This document shows, in pieces, positions 35,802-44,414 of a stretch of 64,000 nt of DNA. Within the stretch, counting starts at the first letter, position 1, and every line of letters begins with the position of its first letter. The translations under genes and the position numbers were made by a program. The DNA is from Tabrizicola_A aquatica (lineage in GTDB: Bacteria > Pseudomonadota > Alphaproteobacteria > Rhodobacterales > Rhodobacteraceae): the NCBI GenBank assembly GCA_965194375.1, contig CBDAEL010000002.1; one strand, written 5' to 3'. The notes under the pieces are model-generated. The model searched no databases. It had not been told where the DNA came from and was given only the letters and a program-made list of their open reading frames with translations.

Positions 35802-36458
35802 ATGCCCGTTTCATCATCTTTTCCCATGCCGCAGGTGTCGCGGCGCAAATTGCTGATCGGGGCAAGTTCGGCCACAGCCTTTCTTGCGCCCGCAGGTGCC
35901 GTGCAAGCCAATGGGTCGGCGGAGCTTTCCGTGACGGAGGCCTTGCGCAGCCGTCGTTCGACCCGGGCCTTCTCCGAACGCGGCCTTGATGCGCCGCTGA
36001 TTGCCGAGATTCTTTGGGCTGCCGTGGGCGTTAACCGACCGGAAACCGGCCTGCGCACCGCGCCCTCTTGGTATGGGGCCGCTGATGTTGGCCTTTATGT
36101 GGCCACCACCGACGGGGTGCAGTCCTATGACCCTGTGTCAAGCAGCCTTGGCCCGATGCTGTCGGGGGATATTCGCAAGACCTTGTCGCCCCAACCCTTC
36201 GTGGCAACGGCCCCGGCCTGCCTGATCTTCATCTCGGACCTTACCAAGCTTTCCGCAGCCCCGAGCGAGGATGAAAAGCGTCTTTGGGCGACGGTCAATG
36301 CCGCCATCGCAGCGCAGAACGTCTATGTCTTTGCGGCGGCGCGTGGCCTTGGCACCTGCCTTGTCGGGGGGCTTGACCGGGAGGCGATCCGTGGTGGCCT
36401 GAGCCTGACCGCGCAGGACCATCCGACGTTTGTCCAGCCCATCGGCTGGCCGGCCTAG
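35802..36458 (+). CDS. Tat-exported nitroreductase-family flavoprotein (SagB/ThcOx-like)
   Basis: The 218-aa product has a twin-arginine signal (SRRKLLIGASSATAFLAP, cleavage near VQA) followed by a nitroreductase fold: SVTEALRSRRSTRAFSER (FMN phosphate arginines), ILWAAVGVNRPETG, AAIAAQNVYVFAAARGLGTC. These features resemble the SagB/ThcOx branch. ATG at 35802 has GGAGG at 35791-35795; ATG at 35745, overlapping the upstream stop, is also possible. It is the last gene of the operon. It is probably a folded, FMN-loaded periplasmic oxidoreductase; the substrate is unknown. Confidence 0.83.
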   Translation: MPVSSSFPMPQVSRRKLLIGASSATAFLAPAGAVQANGSAELSVTEALRSRRSTRAFSERGLDAPLIAEILWAAVGVNRPETGLRTAPSWYGAADVGLYVATTDGVQSYDPVSSSLGPMLSGDIRKTLSPQPFVATAPACLIFISDLTKLSAAPSEDEKRLWATVNAAIAAQNVYVFAAARGLGTCLVGGLDREAIRGGLSLTAQDHPTFVQPIGWPA

Positions 36459-36484
36459 GGGCTGTTGCTGGCCCTTGAGCCGCC

Positions 36485-36877
36485 TTAGCTTCGAGGGTCG
36501 CGGTCGGGCGGTTTAGGGCTTGGCAGCAGGGCGGCTGCCAAAGCGAAGAGGACCCCGATCACCAAAAGGGCGGCGCGAAGGATGAGCGGATGCGCCACGA
36601 CGCTTGCGGCGCTTTGCGCGATGGCGCTGGGTAGGACGCGCTGCGCAAGGCTGGGCGGCGGAGGATCCCTGCGGCGCAGGGCGCTGACCACGAGCAGGAT
36701 GAACCCGACCATGAAACTCAAGGCCCCGCCGACCACCAGCAGCGCAAGGCCCGTGCCCAGCCACTGGCCCAGAAGGACCACCGCCGCCCCCATTAGGCAA
36801 ACCCAGGCGGTCGAGATCAAGAGCAGCATGACCATGGCCAGCGCAAAGACCTGCCCCGCTTTGCGAGATCGGCGCAT
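36485..36877 (-). CDS. phage-holin-superfamily membrane protein (YqjE-like)
   Basis: The 130-aa inner-membrane protein has two closely spaced helices (about 8-30 and 36-62, with LLGQWLGTGLALLVVGGAL) and a third at the C-terminus. It resembles the holin superfamily III proteins that accompany YqjD-type DUF883 proteins. It starts 4 bp after the DUF883 gene, so the two are coupled. It converges on the E1 operon with a 26-bp gap between stops. Function unknown; no phage lysis genes are present. Confidence 0.7.
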   Translation of the reverse strand: MRRSRKAGQVFALAMVMLLLISTAWVCLMGAAVVLLGQWLGTGLALLVVGGALSFMVGFILLVVSALRRRDPPPPSLAQRVLPSAIAQSAASVVAHPLILRAALLVIGVLFALAAALLPSPKPPDRDPRS

Positions 36878-36881
36878 CAAA

Positions 36882-37214
36882 TTAGTCCTTTCTGCGCAGG
36901 ACCATCCCCAAGGCCAAGCCAAACCCGATCACCCCCAGAACGCCACCGATCCAAGTCAGGGGATGTTCGCGAACATGGCGTTCCACCTTGGCCTCGGCCT
37001 TTGCGACGCGCGCTTGCAGGTCCTGCGCCCGGCGGCGGCCTGCGTGGACAAGGCTGTCGGCGTCCTCTTCGACTTCGTCGCGCAGGGCTTCGAAGCGATC
37101 AAGGCCGTAAGCCCTGACCTTATGCGCAAGATCGGCCACCGCTGCGCGAAGATCGTCAAGGTCAACCCCGGGCACGGGTTTGTCGGCCTCGGGTCGTGCA
37201 GTCTCTTCGGGCAT
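36882..37214 (-). CDS. DUF883 family protein (YqjD/ElaB-like)
   Basis: The 110-aa protein is mostly amphipathic helix (DDLRAAVADLAHKVRAYG, AKAEAKVERHVREHP) followed by one C-terminal membrane helix WIGGVLGVIGFGLALGMVL and a basic tail RRKD, the DUF883 plan. Escherichia coli relatives sit in the inner membrane and bind ribosomes in stationary phase. ATG at 37214 has AAAGGA at suitable distance; ATG at 37220 is an alternative. It is the first gene of a pair with the YqjE-like gene. Confidence 0.8.
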   Translation of the reverse strand: MPEETARPEADKPVPGVDLDDLRAAVADLAHKVRAYGLDRFEALRDEVEEDADSLVHAGRRRAQDLQARVAKAEAKVERHVREHPLTWIGGVLGVIGFGLALGMVLRRKD

Positions 37215-37686
37215 GGCCATTCCTTTCGCTTTGCGCGCCGCGTTTACCTGCGGCCTGTTTCCAGATGACTTTCGTGCCGGCTTCATGCCCCGACCTCGCT
37301 AAGAACGACGAAACTGGCGATGCCTTGCATTAAGACTGGCTCCATTATCTCGTCACTTCTCTCTAAGCCTGAGCTCCTATCACCGTCTTCGCGTAGGTAC
37401 TGCATCCTGCTCGGCGCTTCATTGACGACTGATAATCGCGGGTTCGGCGGGCTCTTTGGACACATCGGGGGCGGGCAAAGGTTAAGGCACGCGACCACTT
37501 GTCCAAGAATAACGCCGCGTCCAGTCAGGTCGCCACCGGTTTGGGTCATGCTGATCCAGCCCAACTCCGGGCCACGATATGGCGGTGAGGTTGTGCGATT
37601 GATCCACGCGACTAGGGCGTCATTTTCTTTCTATTCCACAAGGCGAGCAAGATCTAACACGCGCGCCGCGAGCCTGCGGTTGGTCG
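37215..37686. other. stretch without recognisable gene
   Basis: It holds the upstream region of the DUF883 gene and the sequence past the stop of the polymer-forming protein. Frames of up to about 150 codons are open on either strand but lack ribosome-binding sites and recognisable sequence; a minus-strand frame near 37283-37660 is interrupted by a stop and might be a decayed gene. GC is lower than in the neighbours. Confidence 0.45.
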
Positions 37687-38838
37687 TCACGCGCTTGCCG
37701 CCGGGGCCGCGACCGGACTGCGCAACCCCAAAAGGACGATGGCCCCGGCCCCCAGCAGAAGCGGCACAAAGTTGAGAAGCCAGCCAAGGATCGGCACGAA
37801 GTTCAAGAGCGCCGAACCCAAAAGCCCCAGTGCCAGAACAAGGATTTGCGCGGAAAGGCCGGCGGGTTCACTAATCCCGAACGCGCGCGCCACGCGCATG
37901 CTTAAGGCGTAGACGCCCAACAGGTAGCTCATCATCCATCCCAGAAGGATCGTGGCAAAAACAAGGGGTAGCAGCGGGATACCGATGATCGTCATCACCG
38001 CGACCGGCACCAAGCCGAGCAGGGCTGCCAGACCCAAGACACCGGCGAGAAGGCAGGCCCCGGGCTTGGCATCAATGGTCTGCCGCACCCGGTCGGACCA
38101 GACGGGTGCCATCGCCAGAGTGATCGCGCCGACCGCAACAAGACCCGCAAGGATCAGAACGGCTCCGCCCATCACCGCACGAGCCGAGGGCATCATGGGA
38201 TGCCCTTCGCGCCAGCCTTGGCGGATTCTGGTGACTGTCTCGGGCAGGACCAGTCTATGATAGGTAACCCGGTTTGCCGGGATCAAGCTCGCGGGCACTG
38301 TAATTGGTTCTGCGGCGGAGTAGGTGAGCCGCCCCGAAATGCGAGCGTTCGGCCCGAAACGTGCCGTCTCCATCAGCATCAGGACATCGCCTGTGACAGC
38401 AGCATTCAGTGTAATCTCGCCCGCCGTCACCGTCAGGGCACCCATGATCGGCCCGTCGATGACCACATTGCTGCCCGCGAGACGGGCATTTCCCGCGACG
38501 GTTGCTTGTGCCGAGGTGCGCAGGTTCATCCCCATGGCAGTCAGGTCCTGAGCGACCGGGGCGAGAACTGCGACGTTTGCCCCTGCAGCGTAAAGGTTCC
38601 CGGCAATTGGTGCCTCGACCGACACGTCGAATCCTGCGGCATGCGTGTCACCGCCAGCCTTGCCCTTCAACACGACGGACTGGCCCGCTGCGAACACATC
38701 GCCAGTGGTGTTCAGCTCAGGCAGGCCCGAAGTGCCGGAAAGGAATAGGTCGGTCCCGTTGCGCAGACTGGCGGTCTCAGCACCGAGCAACGTTGGCGAC
38801 AGGAAGGCGAGCAAGCACAGTGTCAGGAGTTTCGGCAT
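37687..38838 (-). CDS. polymer-forming (bactofilin-like) membrane protein
   Basis: The 383-aa protein has a signal peptide (MPKLLTLCLLAFLSPTLLG), then about 160 residues of repeated beta-helix turns with the GDVFAAG/GNLYAAG/GNARLAG pattern of polymer-forming cytoskeletal proteins. The C-terminal half has four or more membrane helices (from AVMGGAVLILAGLVAVGAI). The exported beta-helix plus membrane domain is a known fused architecture of unclear function. It is divergent from the broken P-type ATPase gene, with two FNR-like boxes between them. Confidence 0.82.
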   Translation of the reverse strand: MPKLLTLCLLAFLSPTLLGAETASLRNGTDLFLSGTSGLPELNTTGDVFAAGQSVVLKGKAGGDTHAAGFDVSVEAPIAGNLYAAGANVAVLAPVAQDLTAMGMNLRTSAQATVAGNARLAGSNVVIDGPIMGALTVTAGEITLNAAVTGDVLMLMETARFGPNARISGRLTYSAAEPITVPASLIPANRVTYHRLVLPETVTRIRQGWREGHPMMPSARAVMGGAVLILAGLVAVGAITLAMAPVWSDRVRQTIDAKPGACLLAGVLGLAALLGLVPVAVMTIIGIPLLPLVFATILLGWMMSYLLGVYALSMRVARAFGISEPAGLSAQILVLALGLLGSALLNFVPILGWLLNFVPLLLGAGAIVLLGLRSPVAAPAASA

Positions 38839-38889
38839 GACAGGACCTCCAGCTTTTTGTCACCATGTAATTCTCAAGCCCTGGCCTCA

Positions 38890-38903
38890 TTGACGCCCGT
38901 CAT
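38890..38903. promoter_or_regulatory. FNR/FixK-type box 1 between divergent genes
   Basis: TTGACGCCCGTCAT differs from TTGAC-N4-GTCAA only at the last base. It is 52 bp from the start of the polymer-forming protein gene, with a -10-like TTACAT on that strand at 38870-38865, so it could serve that gene. Confidence 0.5.
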
Positions 38904-38910
38904 CTGCTGC

Positions 38911-38924
38911 TTGACGCCTATCAT
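38911..38924. promoter_or_regulatory. FNR/FixK-type box 2 between divergent genes
   Basis: TTGACGCCTATCAT fits TTGAY-N4-RTCAA except at the last base. It lies 53 bp before the P-type ATPase start at 38977 and mirrors box 1 relative to the other gene, as if each divergent gene had its own site. Confidence 0.48.
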
Positions 38925-38976
38925 AGCGACAAAGTGATCATCTCGGTTAGCGTTCCGGCATCCCGGGAGGCGCCAG

Positions 38977-40869
38977 ATGCCCGCACAGCCAGTGCGCGCA
39001 GACTATGCTTGGTGGGCAGACCCGACCGCCGAGGTATTGCGCGCGCTGGCGACGACTGATGCGGGCCTATCGAGCGCTGAGGCAAAGGCCCGCGTCACGC
39101 CTGGCCTTGTCGAGACCCGGCATCAGACGGCGCGGTCGCTGCTCATCCCCCAACTGCGTAACCCGCTGGTTCTGATCCTTGCGCTCTCTGCTTTAATTGC
39201 GACCCTTGTTCGCAGCTATGCTGACGCCGCGATTATCTTGGTCATCTTGCTCTTGTCGGCCCTGATGGGCTTTGCCCAGAAATGGCGCGCTTCACGCGAG
39301 GTTCAAGACCTTCTATCTCGCATCCGGCACATGGCCCACGTTCGCCGCGATGGCGTCGAGAAAGTGATCCCTGCGGCTGAGGTGGTGCGGGGCGACATTT
39401 TGATCCTGCGTGCGGGCGATCTGGTGCCCGCCGATGCCCGGATCCTTGTCGCCGACACTCTCTTTGCCATTGAGGCCCCGCTGACTGGCGAGCCTTTTCC
39501 TGTTAAAAAAAATCTGAGCCTGTTCAGTCCGCCGCAGCCTTGGCCGCCCGAAGCTCTGCACTTTGGACTGGAACCTCGATCCGCTCTGGCACGGGTGAGG
39601 CAGTGGCCGTTTTAACGGGCCGCGCCACGGTATTCGGCGGCATCGCCGAAAGGCTGGAACGGCGCGAGGGGGAGACGGCCTTTACAACTGGCTTGCGCCG
39701 GTTTGGCCTGATGCTGTCCGAGCTGATGCTGGTCATCGTCCTTTTGGTCTTTGCCGTAAATACATGGCTGGGCCGCCCGTTCTTTGACAGCCTGACCTTC
39801 GCTTTGGCCCTTGCGGTGGGGCTGACCCCGCAGATGCTGCCTGCAATGCTGTCGGTGACGCTGGCCTCAGGCGCGCGGCGGCTGGCGCAGAGCGGGGTGA
39901 TCGTGCGCAGGCTTTCCTCGATCGAGAACCTAGGCAGCATGGATGTTCTGTGCACCGATAAGACGGGTACGCTGACCGAAGGCCACGTGGCGTTGGCCCG
40001 TGCAACGGATGTCGAAGGCAAGGACGATCCGCACGTATTGGGCTTGGCCGTCCTGAACGCTCGCTTGCAACGCGGCATCGACAACGCGCTCGACAGCGCG
40101 CTTCTGGCGGAAGCGGTTCGTCTGGGTATGCCCGAAACGCTGGAAGAGAAGCTGGGCGAGGTGCCTTATGACTTTTCGCGCCAAAGGCTATCGGTCGTGG
40201 TAGCCGAAGCTGGCGCTGCCCGGATGGTCACCAAAGGCGCGGCGCTTCCGCTGCTCGAAATCTGTACCCTGTCCTCAGGCCAGCGGGTCACGCTTGCCCA
40301 AATGGTCGAGGATTGGGGCCGCGAGGGGTTTCGGGTTCTCGGCCTTGCGAGCCGCAACGTAGAACGGCTTGCAGAATGGTCCGCTGATCAAGAAAGCGCC
40401 ATGAAGTTTGAGGGGTTCCTTCTGTTCTCCGACCCGCTTCGGCCCGATGCTCGGTCCACGGTGGCCGCGCTTGGTAGGCGCGGCATCTCAGTTCGCATCA
40501 TCACGGGGGACAACCGCTTTGTCGCTGCCCACGTCGCGGCACACGTCGGCGTGGCGCACGCCCATGTCGTGACCGGGACCGATATCGCCACCTTGGGGGC
40601 CGACGCCCTCGCGCGCCTCGTGGCCCGAACCCATGTTTTTGCCGAGATCGACCCAGCGGGCAAGGAGCGTATCGTCGCCGCGCTGCGCAAAGCAGGCCAT
40701 GTTACGGGCTATATCGGCGATGGGATCAACGATGCCACGGCGCTGCGGTTGGCCGATATTGGACTGTCGGTCGAAGGCGCGGCTGATGTGGCGCGTGACG
40801 CAGCCGACATGATCCTGACGTCACCCGACCTAGGCGTGGTGTTGATTTTCACCCAGACCGGAGCCGGTT
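38977..40869 (+). pseudogene. P-type cation ATPase, frameshifted and truncated by IS21
   Basis: It starts with GGGAGG and ATG at 38977. The first frame (to 39615) covers the N-terminal and actuator domains (VVRGDILILRAGDLVPADAR, LTGEPFPVKK). The remainder is read in the -1 frame (from about 39515): SALWTGTS, phosphorylation site CTDKTGTLTEG, and GYIGDGINDATALRLADIG. The shift falls at a run of eight A (39505-39512). The gene then stops short: the last membrane domain, about 200 residues, is replaced by the IS21 element. It resembles MgtA/plasma-membrane-type ATPases. With the C-terminal helices gone it cannot pump, whatever happens at the frameshift. Confidence 0.85.
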
Positions 40870-40911
40870 TTTTCACCGAGAAGTGAGCCACCTCTGATTA
40901 TGGATTTTGGT

Positions 40912-41706
40912 TCATGCTGGGGTCAAGGGCGTGTTTGTCTCCTTCTTTTTGCGGGCTGCAACGGCTGAGCTTGCCTTGAAGCGAAAGCTGTCGTTTCCGG
41001 TTTCAAGGATGTGACAGCGGTGAGTAAGGCGGTCGAGCAAGGCGGTGGTCATCTTTGCATCACCGAAGACCATAGCCCATTCGCTGAAGCTCAGGTTGGT
41101 GGTGATCACGACGCTAGTGCGCTCGTAGAGCTTGCTCAGCATATGAAACAGCAGTGCCCCGCCTGATGCGCTGAACGGCAGATAACCAAGTTCATCAAGG
41201 ATCACGAGATCAAGCTTGGTCAGGCCTTCTGCGATTTGGCCTGCCTTTCCCTTGGCCTTTTCTTGTTCAAGCGCGTTGACCAGTTCTATTGTGGAGAAGA
41301 AGCGGACCTTGCGTCGGTGATGTTCGATGGCCTGGATGCCGATGGCTGTTGCGACATGGGTCTTGCCGGTTCCCGGGCCGCCAATGAGGACCATGTTCTG
41401 GGCGCCGTCCATGAACTCGCAACGGTGCAGCGTCCGGACAGTGGCCTCGTTGATCTCGCTGGCGGTGAAGTCGAAGCCAGAGAGATCCTTGTAGGCCGGG
41501 AAGCGAGCGGACTTCATGTGATAGGCAATTGAGCGAACCTCGCGTTCGGCCAGTTCGGCCTTCAGCAGTTGCGACAGCATTGGTATGGTCACTTCAAAGG
41601 CTGGTGCGCCCTGCTCGATCAGGTCGGTTACGGCTTGTGCCATCCCATACATCTTCAGGCTACGCAGCATGATGACGATAGCGCCAGCGGCGGGATCATG
41701 ACGCAT
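40912..41706 (-). CDS. istB: IS21 helper ATPase IstB
   Basis: The 264-aa AAA+ protein assists IstA. Walker A is LIGGPGTGKTHVATAIG and Walker B LVILDELGYLPF; the central TNLSFSEWAMVFGD is typical of IstB. Its start overlaps the istA stop by 11 bp. Intact. Confidence 0.95.
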   Translation of the reverse strand: MRHDPAAGAIVIMLRSLKMYGMAQAVTDLIEQGAPAFEVTIPMLSQLLKAELAEREVRSIAYHMKSARFPAYKDLSGFDFTASEINEATVRTLHRCEFMDGAQNMVLIGGPGTGKTHVATAIGIQAIEHHRRKVRFFSTIELVNALEQEKAKGKAGQIAEGLTKLDLVILDELGYLPFSASGGALLFHMLSKLYERTSVVITTNLSFSEWAMVFGDAKMTTALLDRLTHRCHILETGNDSFRFKASSAVAARKKKETNTPLTPA

Positions 41707-43228
41707 GGCGGCCTCCGGCTATCTGGGCGCGTAGGCCGTCATAGCGTTCGACATTGGCCTCGGGTTCACGGTGAAGGGCCAGTGCCTGTGGAGTATCGAG
41801 TGGCGGCACGCCGATCACCTTGCCGTCGACCAGTCGGTGCAACAGGTTCAGCACATGGGTCTTTGTCGGTACGCCCTCGGTCAGTGCCAACTCTACGGCA
41901 GTGAGAACTGCTTGTTCGTCGTGATGGAGCACGAGGGCGAGGATATCGACCATCTCGCGATCACCGCCCGGCTTGCGCAGCATGTGATCCTGCAACTGTC
42001 TGAAGACAGGTGGTAATTCCAGAAATGGCGCCCCATTCCGAAGAGCCCCGGGCTTGCGTTGAACGACTGCCAGATAATGTCGCCAGTCGTAGATCGCCCG
42101 TGGAGGCAGATTGTGACTGCGTTGGATCACGCGCGCATGTTCGCACAGGATGCTGCCCTCAGCCGCCACAACCAGCCGGTCCGGATAGACCCGTAGGCTG
42201 ACCGGTCGATTTGCGAAGGATGCCGGAACGCTGTAGCGATTGCGCTCAAAGCTGATCAGACAGGTGGGTGAGACGCGCTTGCTCAACTCGATAAAGCCAT
42301 CAAACGCGACGGGCAACGGCATCAGCGCGGCCTGCTCTTCGGCCCATACATCGGCGATCGTGCCAGACTGTTTGCCATGCGGGGTCTGCCGCCACAGCTC
42401 AAGGCATCGCGCTTCCAGCCAGGTATTCAGCGCGGCAAGGTCTGAAAAGTCTGGCATCCGTTGCAACATCTGGTGACGGGAATCCCGAACGTTCTTCTCG
42501 ACTTGCCCTTTCTCCCAACCCGCTGCCGGATTGCAAAACTCCGGCTCATAGACGTAGTGGTTTGTCATGGCGAGAAAGCGCATGTTGATCTACCGCTCCT
42601 TGCCGCGGCCGACGCGATCAACCGCCGTGCGCATATTGTCATAAATCCCCCGCGCGGGCACGCCACCGAAGACCCGGAATGCGTGCCAGTGGGCATCGAA
42701 CAGCATCTCGTGGGTCTGCAGCGGATAGGCACGCAGCAAAAAAGCCCGGCTGTGCGACAGCTTGATATGCGCCATCTGCAGCTTCGTACGTTCGCCGCCC
42801 AGAACTGCAAAATCCTCGCTCCAGTCGAACTGGAAGGCATCTCCAGGGTTAAAATGTAACGGAACAACGGTCCCGCGCCCCGTCGTCTGCTGTTCACGCT
42901 GCCGATCTGCCCGCCACGATCGCGCAAAAGCCGCCACCCGTCCGTAAGAGCCGGTGAAGCCAAGCGCTATAAGATCGACATGCAATTGCTTCACAGTTCG
43001 CCGCTCCTTGCGCGACTTGCCGGCCTCAGTCTTCAGCCAGCTCGCCAACTTCTTGGCAAAGGGATCAAGCTTGCTTTGCCGCTCCGGCGTCGCGAATTTG
43101 GGCTCGATAGTGTTCGCAGCCAGATGCTTGATCACGGTATTGCGCGACACTCCCGTCAGCCGCGCGATCTCGCGGATCGACAGCTTCTGCCGCAAATGCA
43201 TCCGTCGGATGATGTTCAATAGTCCCAT
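41696..43228 (-). pseudogene. istA: IS21 transposase IstA with in-frame amber stop
   Basis: The full frame would be about 510 aa: N-terminal helix-turn-helix (KLSIREIARLTGVSRNTVIK), DDE domain with FDWSED, IYDNMRTAV and KGQVEKNV. It is interrupted by a single TAG at 42592-42590 (KER-stop-INMRFLAM); sequence on both sides is in the same frame and well conserved, so one CAG to TAG change would explain it. The element is probably immobile unless the stop is suppressed. Confidence 0.85.
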
Positions 43229-43343
43229 GTGGATCACTCCGTTGCCCCCGCCGCTCACCGCTTTGGGGAAAGGTTCACATGGCTCAGTTCTCAGTGAAAA
43301 TTATCCGCCTAAACGGCGCAGTTCTGGATGAAAATCAACAGAC

Positions 43344-44057
43344 TTGGCGGCCGAAGTGGTCCAGCGTTTGGTGGCGATGCGCAAAAATGCTGAGCCCGCG
43401 ATCGAGCACGACGCCGATGCGCAGCAGCTGTCTGACTTTTGTGCCGTCCTTCTGCATCCCGCCCCCGAAAGGGCGCTGGAGTTTGTGGCCAAGCTGCAAG
43501 CGCAGGGCGTCACCCGCCAGCATCTTCGATTTGGCCTGATCGCGGGCGTGGCGCGCCTGTTGGGCGAGCGGTGGGATCGCGACGAGGTCAGCTTCGTGGA
43601 TGTGACCGTGGCAACAGGCCACCTCTATGCCGTGATGCGCGCGGTCAGTTCGGATCTTGGCCCAAACCGCGCCCCGATCCGACCCGAGCGGCGCGCCCTC
43701 TTCGCCTCGGTGCCAGACGAAACCCATACCCTTGGCGTCACCCTCGCCGCGGATGCATTCCGCGACGCTGGTTGGGTCATCGACCTCAAGCTTGCCGAAA
43801 GCCATGAGAGCCTTGTCCGGCATGCGGATCTGGGTAAGCCCTTGGTGATTGGCCTATCGCTCAGCACCAAGGCCCGCCTGCCCGAGCTTATTCGTCTGGT
43901 GCTGGCCCTGCGCATCGTGACGCCCTCGGCCATTGTGGGCGTGGCCCCGGCGCTCGACATGTCGGACGACGACATTTTGCAGCTGGTGGATGCCGATATC
44001 ATCTTCCGCCACGCCGGCCGCGCCTTGGCCGATCTTGAACGGCGGTTGCACGCATAA
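43344..44057 (+). CDS. cobalamin/haem-binding-domain protein (AerR/PpaA-like), 5' end uncertain
   Basis: The 237-aa frame has an N-terminal helical cap (QQLSDFCAVLLHPAPERALEFV, GLIAGVARLLGERWDRDEVSFVDV) and a Rossmann-type B12-binding domain with ETHTLGVTLAADAF, where E replaces the D of the usual DxHxxG motif. These features resemble AerR/PpaA, light and oxygen regulators of photosynthesis genes. The start is not clear: TTG at 43344 or ATG at 43377, with an in-frame stop at 43329 and the IS21 end at about 43302. The N-terminus may have been removed by the IS-linked rearrangement. No photosynthesis genes are visible. Confidence 0.72.
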   Translation: MAAEVVQRLVAMRKNAEPAIEHDADAQQLSDFCAVLLHPAPERALEFVAKLQAQGVTRQHLRFGLIAGVARLLGERWDRDEVSFVDVTVATGHLYAVMRAVSSDLGPNRAPIRPERRALFASVPDETHTLGVTLAADAFRDAGWVIDLKLAESHESLVRHADLGKPLVIGLSLSTKARLPELIRLVLALRIVTPSAIVGVAPALDMSDDDILQLVDADIIFRHAGRALADLERRLHA

Positions 44058-44135
44058 GGTCTGCGTGTCGGGCGGACCGGCACGACAACGCCCGCCCAGT
44101 GCCCTCCCGATGCCCGCCAAGGCAGGTGGCTGGCC

Positions 44136-44414
44136 TCAACGCCCGGCGTCGGCGATCTGAAACGGCGTTTCGGCAAAGGGCTTGGCCGTGCGGATCATCA
44201 CATAGTCAAAGCCATTCTTCTCATTGCGCTTTTGCACCAAAAGCACGTTCCCGGCCTGATAAATGTCCCACGCAAGCTCGCGAAGCTCGCGCCGCAGGCC
44301 CTGATCGGTGCTGCCATAGCGGATCTGCGCCCCAGCCTCAGCGGCCATAAGATCCTGAACCAGCGCCGCAGCCTGCTTCGAGATTTTGGGCTTATCCGTT
44401 GGTGTGGCAGTCAT
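44136..44414 (-). CDS. unknown small protein, 92 aa
   Basis: Soluble and basic; ATG at 44414 with GGAAAA upstream. Sequence features are ISKQAAALVQDLMAAEAGAQIR, then LAWDIYQAGNVLLVQKR and FDYVMIRTAKPF, an alpha/beta pattern without a recognised family. It stands alone, convergent with the B12-domain gene (78 bp apart). Likely genuine because of composition and start site. Confidence 0.55.
   Translation of the reverse strand: MTATPTDKPKISKQAAALVQDLMAAEAGAQIRYGSTDQGLRRELRELAWDIYQAGNVLLVQKRNEKNGFDYVMIRTAKPFAETPFQIADAGR

Larger units (their letters stand above)
40868..43302 (-). mobile_element. IS21-family insertion sequence
   Basis: About 2.43 kb with istA and istB in the usual overlapping order. 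The ends carry related inverted repeats: TTTTCACCGAGAAGTGAGCCA-like sequence at the left (from about 40870) and, read inward from the right, TTTTCACTGAGAACTGAGCCA-like sequence (from about 43300). The exact end bases and the target duplication could not be fixed. It interrupts the P-type ATPase gene, and the other side joins a B12-domain protein gene, so a deletion accompanied or followed insertion. Confidence 0.88.

Noticed and set aside
37320..37775. 151-codon plus-strand frame
   Set aside because: No ribosome-binding site, unusual composition, and it overlaps the end of the polymer-forming protein gene.
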